From positions 5,518,001 to 5,582,000 of the forward strand of contig JAPNXP010000009.1 in the NCBI GenBank assembly GCA_028753945.1: a stretch of 64,000 nucleotides of DNA, in the 5' to 3' direction. Below are positions 56,600-64,000 of the stretch, one piece after another (position 1 is the first letter of the stretch; each line of letters starts with the position of its first letter). Both the position numbers and the translations under genes were made by a program. Source of the stretch: Hexactinellida sp. DTS-2022 (Eukaryota; Porifera; Hexactinellida). Under the pieces are notes generated by a model. It was not told where the DNA came from. It saw nothing but the letters and a program-made list of their open reading frames with translations, and made no database searches.

Positions 56600-57730
56600 T
56601 TATATTATGCGCAGTCTTTATACAAATTGATGAAGTCTAGTTAATCCATACTAACAAACCCTCGAATGTAATTTTGTCACCTTTGGATGAAAATTCGGAT
56701 ATTTCTCTTCAAAAACCAATAAATCGTTGTCGCAGTGCAAAATCACCCCTGAATACAAATTTTCAGCTTTTTGGGTCTTTCCAATTAATTCTGGACAAAC
56801 AAACCCACACATCCAGAACAAATGTGTTTTTATTATAAAATAATTACACAAATTATATACATATCTCTTTTCTATAGGTGTTGTTCAAACGTACGTAACG
56901 CAAAATTCCTTGCAAATTAAACCCCCCAGCCCTATGTCACGCGCTTTTTGAACTTCAAGGGACACACACATATGCCGGCACAGCTTTAATTTTATATTTT
57001 TTACTTTTTAATTTTATTATCAAACAATACAGAACAAGCAGGAATTATGAAAATATTTGTAGACCGTAGTTCTTATTCTCGGACACACAAACTAATCTCC
57101 CGTTTGTATCTATAGCTATTCCTCGGGGCCAATAGAACATTCCTTGTTGGTGTCCCTCTCTTCCTATGGTGAGTAGGAGGTTGCCTGCTGGGGAGAATAC
57201 ACGAATGGAGTGTGTGCCTAGATCGCTAATGACAATGTTGTTATTTGCGTCCAAACAGAAGAACCATGGCTCTAACAAATTTTTTCCATGTCCTCTGCTA
57301 ATGAGAGAGTGTAGCATGTCTCCCTCTAGTGATAGTACCAGCATACACTGATTTTTCAATGGGCACAGTACGTATACACGGTCATGCGATAGCTTGACGT
57401 CAAATGGTTGTGATATTGCCTGATGAGTGATGTTCCTCAGATGGTTTAGGTCTGTATCGAATACACAGATTCTGTCGTTACGGCTATCTGCTATGAACAC
57501 CTGTCCGTTGGGATCTGTTGTTAGTTGTCTGGGATATTTAAATTCTCCGTTATTAGATCCCTCCTTACCTATCCGCTTAACGATGCTAAAATCAGTTAGC
57601 GAGTATTTGCTTATACTGTGTTCCCTTGCTACTAACATACAAGCTATTCTCATAAATAGCCTATGCCCCATGGAGTATTCAACTGTCCCTCACCAAACTG
57701 TTTGAGATACTCTCCTGTTTCGGAGAATAT
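56600..57730 (-). repeat. Left arm of a large inverted duplication
   Basis: The reverse complement of this segment matches 59470-62910 once three insertions are removed from the right arm. It includes the last part of the coiled-coil-NHL gene and about 440 bp downstream. Identity by eye is around 90% or higher. Confidence 0.85.
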
Positions 57731-58270
57731 CTCTTCTCTACCATTGCCCCGATTGACTACGAATATCTGGTTTGTAGCCTCGTTAATGGCGACACCCAAT
57801 GGCCCATTCAACTCGCCAGGAGCTCTACCTTGTTTCCCAGTAGCGACAGTGGGCAAATGGAATGTGGCGTAGTTAGGCAGACCTACTGGTACCTGTTCAA
57901 TCTCTCCGAGACGGGAAATGCTCACTTCGAGGTCTCGTGTGTCGCACTGCCACCTTAATTGTGTCTCTGCTGGAATGTTCATTCTCAGTTCCCTCATTTT
58001 CTGCTCCATTTCTGAGACCGTTTTATCGCGGACGGACTTTAGGGGGTTCTCCTTCAGATCGGTTAGGTGTGTCCGGGCGGTGGTTAATTGTGTCTGCATT
58101 TCTTGTCGAGCCACCTCTGCGGTTCTCATCTCCTCGCGTGCGTCGCGGACCTGAGTCAGCAGCTGAGCTCTGCGGAGATTCAGTAGCGCTATGAGGCCGT
58201 CTATGGCTCTGTTTATTCGTGTCTCTACGGGGTCTGCTGCTGGAGGGGGAATGGGATAGCGAGCTGCCAT
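57045..58270 (-). CDS. Coiled-coil-NHL repeat protein, frame disrupted near the middle
   Basis: The N-terminal segment starts MAARYPIPPPAADPVETRIN (ATG at 58270; the in-frame region further upstream looks untranslated). Residues about 15-115 are a coiled coil. A module LRWQCDTRDLEVSISRLGEI follows, like that of the proteins at 11040 and 15158, then NHL repeats (GELNGPLGVAIN, GQLNTPWGI). At about 57650-57665 the frame stops (GIGYL-stop), while the C-terminal NHL repeats continue in another frame to 57045 (GEFKYPRQLTTDPNGQVFIA, FYWPRGIAIDTNGRLVCVS). The family-like reading GIAIYENSLYV is visible in the third frame, implying two small indels. Alternatively a 50-nt GT-AG intron (QF|GTGAGG...GAATAG|) would restore an open frame but delete an NHL strand. 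There is no RING. The inverted copy shares the disruption. It is probably a recent pseudogene. Confidence 0.7.
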
Positions 58271-59469
58271 TTGATTGCTTGTAGAATAATAGTTGTATAG
58301 TTTAGGTATCAATTGATTGTATGGATTGCAATGGATAATCTGTGTATTTGTAGCTGTGTTATGACTTGTTTGATGCAACAAACAACAATGATGACATGAT
58401 GATGTGAGTATAATGTGGTAGTACATAACAACACGAGTTATACACGTGTATGTTGTAATGTCTCGTTACTAGGATGCTGTAGTAAATTGAACTTTGGAAA
58501 TATGATCAGTTGCTACAATTGCAATTATAGGGGAGAATAAATGAACTTTGTTGTGTAATACCACATTAATACTCGTTGGTAGGAATATATATATATGCTT
58601 TTAAGGAACTGGAGTTCCCTAAATAGCTATTCTTTTCAAGTTTGTGATTCAAATTATCAGGAGAATTTCGGACCGGAAAATGAGTCCTTTATAAATTTAG
58701 TGGGAAAACTTAATGTGGGCAGTCGTGGGCAGATGTTTTGAATAATTTTAATTGTTCCTATATCTAAAGGCTATTAATTAATAAAATAAAATGGCCTGCA
58801 CAACCCCGCCCAGAAAGTCTTCCAAGGCAGTTTTTGGGGGTCAATAATTTAAATTCGTCCGAACATTATTTTATTTTTGCTGTTTTTTATTATATAAAAA
58901 GTGTAAATCAGATTATTTATTATCTAATGGATAATAAGGAAGATATTGATTTTATAAATGACAACTTTAATTCAGGGAGGCAACAGAGGCTTTTATGAAC
59001 GCTTTTTGAAATTCCAGTAAGTGATTCTTATGAGATTCATAGGAAATTAAAGAGCTATCCATGATTAATTATAGTCAACTATGCTTTAAAAAACTATCTC
59101 GGGTTCCTAAAAGTACTTGTACATGCGATAATTAAACTCAGTAACCATCTACCGTCTCCATATACAATGTAATATAATATTTTTCAATGAAATTAATTGG
59201 CTTTTAGTTATTTTTACCATGTATAAAATTTATTATTAATATTCATGGGTGACTAATAATGGATTGTTAACAAACCAAAATAGAATATTTGATGAAATTG
59301 TATGTGAATCTCCGGAATGCCATTTAGTAGACTAGATACATCATTTTTAATGATGCCATTCAATTTGCAGCTATCTATAACCTATAGGTCAATAATACTT
59401 CATGAGTAGGTGTCTGCTACCAAAATGCCTATTTCCACTAAAATGTCATTTAAAGCCACTGTGTAGTCA
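58271..59469. other. Spacer of the inverted duplication, nothing recognised
   Basis: AT-rich with no supported gene. It should contain the 5' leader and promoter of the coiled-coil-NHL gene at its left end. The right-arm homology starts at TAGTCAATCGGGGCAATGG, near 59470. Confidence 0.5.
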
Positions 59470-60187
59470 GTCAATCGGGGCAATGGTAGAGAAGAGATAT
59501 TCTCCGAAACAGGAGAGTATCTCAAACAGTTTGGTGAGGGACAGTTGAATACTCCATGGGGCATAGGCTATTTATGAGAATAGCTTGTATGTTAGTAGCA
59601 AGGGAACACAGTATAAGCAAATACTCGCTAACTGATTTTAGCATCGTTAAGCGGATAGGTAAGATGGGATCGAATAACGGAGAATTTAAATATCCCAGAC
59701 AACTAACAACAGATCCCAACGGACAGGTGTTCATAGCAGATAGCCGTAACGACAGAATCTGTGTATTCGATACAGACCTAAGGTCCTAAACCATCTGAGG
59801 AACATCACACATCAGGCATTATCACAACCATTTGACGTCAAGCTATCGCATGACCGCGTATACGTACTGTGTCCAAGGGAGAATCCGTGTATGCTGGTAC
59901 TGTCACTAGAGGGAGACATGCTACAATCTCTCATTAGCAGAGAAGGAATGGGTGTGTTAAACCCATGGTGCTTCTGTTTGGACACAAATAACAACATTGT
60001 CATTAGCGATAGAGGCTCACACTCCATTCGTGTATTCTCCCCAGCAGTCAACCTCCTACACACCATAGGAAGAGAGGGACACGAACAAGGAATGTTTTAT
60101 TGGCCCAAAGGAATAGCTATATATACAAACGGGAGATTAATTTGTGTGTCCGAGAATAAGAACTACGGTCTACAATTATTTTCTTAA
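59470..60187 (+). pseudogene. Truncated inverted copy of the coiled-coil-NHL gene
   Basis: Only the NHL part is present (from GREEIFSETGEYLKQF). The same frame breaks are present at GIGYL-stop. A further 9-bp insertion AGGTCCTAA after FDTDL adds a stop at 59789. The frame resumes at 59891 and runs to the normal end (YGLQLFS). The coiled-coil half and any promoter are missing. Confidence 0.85.
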
Positions 60188-60305
60188 TTCCTGCTTGTTC
60201 TGTATTGTTTGATTATAAAATTAAAAAATTAAAAATCTAAAATTATAGCTGTGCCGACATATGTGTGTCCTTGGAGTTCAAAAAAGCACGTGACATAGGG
60301 CTGGG

Positions 60306-60582
60306 CATAGGCGCCGAACGCGGGGGGGCAGGTGGGGCCCTGGCCCCCCGGCCCCGGACATTCGGGGGGGCTTGGTGGGGCCCAATTCATGGTTTTAATT
60401 AATTTCATTATTGTTATTATGATGTGTATACCTTAATATATCGTAAATTATTCTTAATTTCTTTGGGATGTTGCCCAGCCTCACTGGTAGAAAACGAAAA
60501 TATGTATCTCATTCTCAGTAGGGGGTTCAAATAATGGGCCCCCCGGCCCCGAGTATATTTTATCAAAAGTTCGGCGCCCCTG
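60306..60582. mobile_element. hAT-type MITE, CATAGGCGCCGAA family
   Basis: The ends CATAGGCGCCGAACG and GTTCGGCGCCCCTG are flanked by the exact duplication GGGCTGGG (60298-60305 and 60583-60590). It belongs to the same family as the insertion in the NLR pseudogene (6935-7183). G/C runs mark its interior. The left arm of the duplication holds the empty site. Confidence 0.88.
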
Positions 60583-60688
60583 GGGCTGGGGGGTTTAATT
60601 TGCAAGGAATTTTACGTAACGTTTGAACAACACATATAGAAAAGGGAATATATAATTTGTGGAATTACTTATATAATAATACACATTT

Positions 60689-60834
60689 CACGGGCGTCGC
60701 ACGGCTCTGAAAACTCTCCGGACAAACAGTTAAAGTGGTCCAGCCAAAACCGGACCCTCCTATATAATATAGTAGAATAAATGAAAACTGGTCCGGCCAT
60801 GGCCGGACCAGCCGGACCGCGTGCTACGCCTATG
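60689..60834. mobile_element. Small MITE, CACGGGCGTCGCACG termini
   Basis: The ends CACGGGCGTCGCACG and CGTGCTACGCCTATG are imperfect inverses. CATTT is duplicated directly on both sides (60684-60688 and 60835-60839). The 146-bp interior includes GGTCCGGCCATGGCCGGACC. The left arm lacks it. A 5-bp duplication does not fit hAT, so the class is unknown. Confidence 0.75.
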
Positions 60835-61548
60835 CATTTGTTCTGGATGTGTGGGTTTGTTTGTCCAGAATTAATTGGAAAGACCCAGAATGCTGAAAAT
60901 TTGAGTACAGGGATAAATTTGCACTGCGACAACGATCTATTGGTTTTTGAAGAGAAATATCCGAATTTTCATTTAAAGGTGACAAAATTACATTCGAGGG
61001 TTTGTTATATGGATTAACTAGACTTCATCAATTTGTACGCAGTGCTGCCAACCCTCCCGCTTTCGGCGGGAGGGTCCCGCTTTTTGATGTTTCCTCCCGC
61101 TCTCCCGCCTCCCCTCTCAAACCTCCCGCTTTTTGGATGATTGTATATGTAAATATTAGGATCTTAATTTTATAATTACAAGCAATATATTTTAGAAGTC
61201 TTCACTTAACTAATTTACTCTAACCCCAGAAACAAATTTGTCTCTTTTAAAATACTATAATTCTGTATATTATCTTGTATTTCCAATTTTCCATTCTGAC
61301 ACATCATTTAGGAAATTTTTATAACACCCATTTAGGAAATTTTTATTTATTTATATATTTTATAATAATAATAAAATGCTCACTGCTACCTTATATTTCA
61401 AGAAATCTATATTATTAAATCTCGATTGTTGTGTGTTTGTGTGTGTGTGTGTGTGTTTGTTTGTTTGTCCGGATTGTATTAAAGTGATGGGGGACTAGAA
61501 ACCGCATTTATTATTGAGATAGAGACTAAGTTCCAAATGTTATAATAG

Positions 61549-62380
61549 GTAAACAAGTATGCTGAACACGAATTTCGCGTTCATAAATTTATCATATTAA
61601 TATTTGTTGTTGTTGTTGTTTACACAAAATAGGTAAACAAATTAATGAAAATTCAAAATCAACCTTGAAGTTAGCTTTCAACGGGTATTATACGTAAACA
61701 AGTATGCTGAACACGATTTTCGCGGTTAAAAATTTATAATATTAATATTTGTTGTTGTTGTTTACACAAAATAGGTAAACAAATTAATGAAAATTCAAAA
61801 TCAACCTAGAAGTTAGCTTTCAACGGGTATTATACGTAAACAAGTATGCTGAACACGAATTTCGCGTTCATAAATTTATCATATTAATATTTGTTGTTGT
61901 TGTTGTTTACACAAAATAGGTAAACAAATTAATGAAAATTCAAAATCAACCTTGAAGTTAGCTTTCAACGGGTATTATACGTAAACAAGTATGCTGAACA
62001 CGATTTTCGCGGTTAAAAATTTATAATATGAATATTTGTTGTTGTTGTTTACACAAAATAGGTAAACAAATTAATGAAAATTCAGAATCAACCTAGAAGT
62101 TAGCTTTCAACGAGTATTATAGGTAAACAAGTATGCTGAACACGATTTTCGCGTTTATAAATTTATAATATGAATATTTGTTGTTGTTGTTTACACAAAA
62201 TAGCTAAACAAATTAATGAAAATTCAAAATCAACCTAGAAGTTAGCTTTCAATGGGTATTATAAGTAAACAAGTGTGCTGAACACGAATTTCGCATTTAT
62301 AAAATTATAATATGAGTATTTGTTGTTGTTGTTGTTTACACAAATAGGTAAACAAATTTATGAAAATTCTAAATCATAAC
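61549..62380 (+). repeat. Six tandem units of about 144 bp
   Basis: Each unit has GTAAACAAGTATGCTGAACA, a (GTT)n run, TTTACACAAAATAGGTAAACA and GTTAGCTTTCAACGGGTATT. Starts are near 61549, 61693, 61837, 61980, 62122 and 62265. Odd and even units differ slightly (ATTTCGCGTTC versus ATTTTCGCGG), so duplication partly occurred as pairs. It is preceded by a TGTG/TTTG run and AAAGTGATGGGGGACTAG. Confidence 0.8.
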
Positions 62381-62411
62381 GTCCCTTTCTACCATTTCTA
62401 TGGTAGAAAAT

Positions 62412-62496
62412 GTGAGGAGTAAGGCCGCACAGCGGCCGTTAACTTGAGGTGCGTAGCACCGATCTGTCGCAAAGCGACCGAGACCGAAGGGCTCGT
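62412..62496 (-). repeat. Four-triloop-hairpin repeat, copy 3
   Basis: Reverse complement: GAGCCCTTCGGTCTC, GTCGC-TTT-GCGAC, GGTGC-TAC-GCACC and GGCCGC-TGT-GCGGCC. All four stems are intact. Confidence 0.75.
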
Positions 62497-62500
62497 TACT

Positions 62501-62662
62501 TATATAGAGCTCAGCTCTAGTAGAGTTCAGTTTTTCAGTATGTGTATTCAGACACTGAGAAAGGTCAATTTTCCCAAGCTTTGAAATTGACCTTTAGAAA
62601 GTAAGCCTGGGCTTTTAGTATGGGTAAAAATCTGAACTCTACAAAGCTCAGCTCTTATATAA
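62501..62662. mobile_element. Palindromic MITE, uninterrupted copy
   Basis: TATATAGAGCTCAGCTC is paired with GAGCTCAGCTCTTATATAAG, with inner arms GGTCAATTT and AAATTGACC. It provides the empty-site version (AAGCCTGGGCTTTTAGTATG) of the nested insertion at 21576-22221. Confidence 0.8.
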
Positions 62663-62962
62663 GCATTCTCATATTTCAATATGAGAGGGTAGAAACTAAT
62701 TGATAGGTAGATAAATGTTTTTATAATGCCTTTTATTCAGGTATTCTTGCTAATTTAACTTAAATACTGACCTCCCGCTTTTTCTCCCGCTTTTAGAGTA
62801 TCAACCTCCCGCTTTTAGATTAAACTCCCGCCACAGGTCCCACTTTTGGGATATTTTAGGTTGGCAGCACTGTGTACGTATAAATAGACTGCGCATAATA
62901 TACCTTCATTTGCACTTAAGTCAGCAAGACCTTGATAAGGCTTCACTTAGAATGACAAGTCA

Positions 62963-63085
62963 TTGTAAAGCGTGGGGGGGGAAGTCTACAAGGGGGGGGG
63001 GGCAATATTTGACATGCACCATGGATATTTGACAGAAATTGCCCCCCCGGGCATAATATCAGGGGGGGCAATTTCTGTCAAAACA
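62963..63085. repeat. G-run inverted repeat
   Basis: GGGGGGCAATTTCTGTCA and TGACAGAAATTGCCCCCC are inverted copies about 20 bp apart, next to runs of eight and twelve G. It is likely the core of another small MITE. The runs could form G-quadruplexes. Confidence 0.5.
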
Positions 63086-63180
63086 CCACTACTCAGTTAA
63101 TAACCTCATGCGGAACAGATTCGAGTACGAGAGGAGCTCGCTATACGCGCTGCACGTAAGCACTCAGTTATATATATTCT

Positions 63181-63308
63181 GCTGTCTGTCTGTTTGTCTG
63201 TTTGTTTGTTTGTTTGTCTGTCTGTCTGTCTGTGTCTGTCTGTTTGTTTGTCTGTTTGTCTGTTTGTTTGTTTGTTTGTCTGTTTGTCTGTCTGTCTGTC
63301 TGTGTCTG

Positions 63309-63343
<35 letters not shown>

Positions 63344-63378
63344 TTGTCTGTCTGTTTGTTTGTCTGTCTGATTGTTTG
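63181..63378. repeat. TGTC/TGTT microsatellite
   Basis: About 200 bp of TGTCTGTCTGTTTGTT-type tetranucleotides. It produces false open frames on both strands (Cys/Leu/Val/Ser-rich and Gln/Thr/Asp/Lys-rich). The flank TTCTGCTGTCTG and ATTGTTTGAATTGATTGAGG show nothing else. Confidence 0.95.
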
Positions 63379-64000
63379 AATTGATTGAGGAACTGGCAAA
63401 ATCTACCTAGGTTTTAAATTTATCTAAGTGCAATCTTAACATCTTCACTCTCAAAATGTGAGAAGATCTTTAGGCTTTAGCCAATTATATTAGAGGGTTC
63501 TTAGAATAGTTTCAGCTAGGCAATACTGTATAATATATACCACTCAATAGCCTGGTCTTAAGATGTTTGTTAGTTACCATTATGGCCCCCTATTATGTTT
63601 TTGTGGTTATAATTTTTAGAACGCTTTAATCCTATTCGTATTAACCGGAATTTTGAATTCATTAAAATACTCGCACAAGCGAGTTTCTACTGTATACAAA
63701 TTACAATAAGTTTTTCTTTTCACATATGGAACTCTAATCAAAATTGAGTTCCAGGTTCCTAACTTACCTCAATCTGACACTAAAGTTATTTAACACGTAT
63801 ATACATGTAGACCCGGATCCGGTGCATCTCTACTCTGATCCTCTTCTACCTTGTGCTAATTCATCGCCCACTATTCTGTCCTGAATGGTCCTGAATCTTA
63901 CAACCAAACATAAGTTCATGTGGAGTATATCTCGTAGATGAGCTTCTTAATGAGTTGTGACTAAAAGCTACCTCTTGTAAGATTCTGGGCCAATAGGTCT
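63379..64000. other. Intergenic, nothing recognised
   Basis: AT-rich end of the window with no supported gene or repeat. Confidence 0.5.

Larger units (their letters stand above)
61040..62872. mobile_element. Composite transposon, CAGTGCTGCCAACC termini
   Basis: A 1833-bp element ends CAGTGCTGCCAACC and GGTTGGCAGCACTG. Direct repeats TGTACG (61034-61039 and 62873-62878) abut both ends, and the left arm of the duplication lacks it. Both subterminal regions carry many CTCCCGCTTTT words, possible transposase-binding sites. Inside are younger inserts: the 144-bp tandem repeat (61420-62380), a triloop-hairpin repeat (62412-62496) and a palindromic MITE (62501-62662). No transposase frame is present. 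Confidence 0.8.
60188..62910 (+). repeat. Right arm of the large inverted duplication, downstream part
   Basis: It continues the match to the left arm (60188-60305, 60583-60688, 60835-61039, 62873-62910), broken by insertions at 60306, 60689 and 61040. Taking the insertions out gives an uninterrupted alignment with 56600-57045. Confidence 0.85.

Noticed and set aside
61549..62380. CRISPR-like array, suggested by regular repeat spacing
   Set aside because: The units are contiguous 144-bp tandem repeats with no unique spacers, in a eukaryotic genome.
63106..63399. Cys/Val/Leu/Ser- and Gln/Thr/Asp-rich frames on both strands
   Set aside because: Pure TGTC/TGTT microsatellite translation.

Overview
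This is a stretch of nuclear genome from an animal, probably an early-branching one. The evidence is short spliceosomal introns (about 50-200 nt, GT-AG), AT-rich intergenic DNA full of small DNA transposons, and a set of metazoan genes: heparan sulfate 6-O-sulfotransferase, a LOTUS/Tudor germline protein, RING-NHL and coiled-coil-NHL proteins, and a NACHT-LRR (NLR) immune receptor relic. Large NLR and NHL families are typical of sponges. A sponge, possibly a glass sponge, is my best guess, but no sequence search was possible.

Layout. 1-3.7 kb: intergenic with hairpin MITEs. 3.7-7.3 kb (minus): an NLR pseudogene with two stops, two frameshifts and a MITE in its 5' part. 8.7-9.8 kb (minus): a broken-up cysteine protease-like gene of the USPL1 type. 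11.0-16.2 kb: two paralogous coiled-coil genes with RG-rich tails, separated by an 842-bp tandem duplication. 17.4-20.9 kb: a TDRD5-like gene. 21-24.6 kb: nested MITEs. 24.6 kb: RanBP1. 26.6-29.1 kb: a four-exon RING-NHL gene. 30.2-33.1 kb (minus): a gene with a REDIC1-like N-terminus. 33.3-34.7 kb: ES1/GATD3. 35.8-37.6 kb (minus): HS6ST. 38.2-38.9 kb: a MULE transposon relic. 40.8-42.8 kb (minus): an SLC9B-type Na+/H+ antiporter. 44.1 kb: U1 snRNP C. 47.5-49.3 kb: a carnitine acyltransferase. 50-54.5 kb: repeats, including a 710-bp minisatellite. 54.6-56.1 kb: an ALG11 pseudogene. 56.6-62.9 kb: a large inverted duplication carrying part of a coiled-coil-NHL gene, one arm of which has taken three transposon insertions. 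63.2 kb: a TGTC/TGTT microsatellite.

The genes do not form a pathway. They are a normal eukaryotic mixture with independent promoters. Two loose themes are visible: germline or meiotic genes (TDRD5-like, REDIC1-like) and TRIM/NHL-type coiled-coil proteins. The coiled-coil-NHL gene and the two coiled-coil/RG genes share one N-terminal module.

The strongest non-gene signal is the transposon record. Eight MITE insertions have exact or near-exact target-site duplications, two have matching empty sites elsewhere in the window, and one is nested in an older MITE. A dispersed repeat of about 85 bp built from four consecutive triloop hairpins is the most unusual structure I see.
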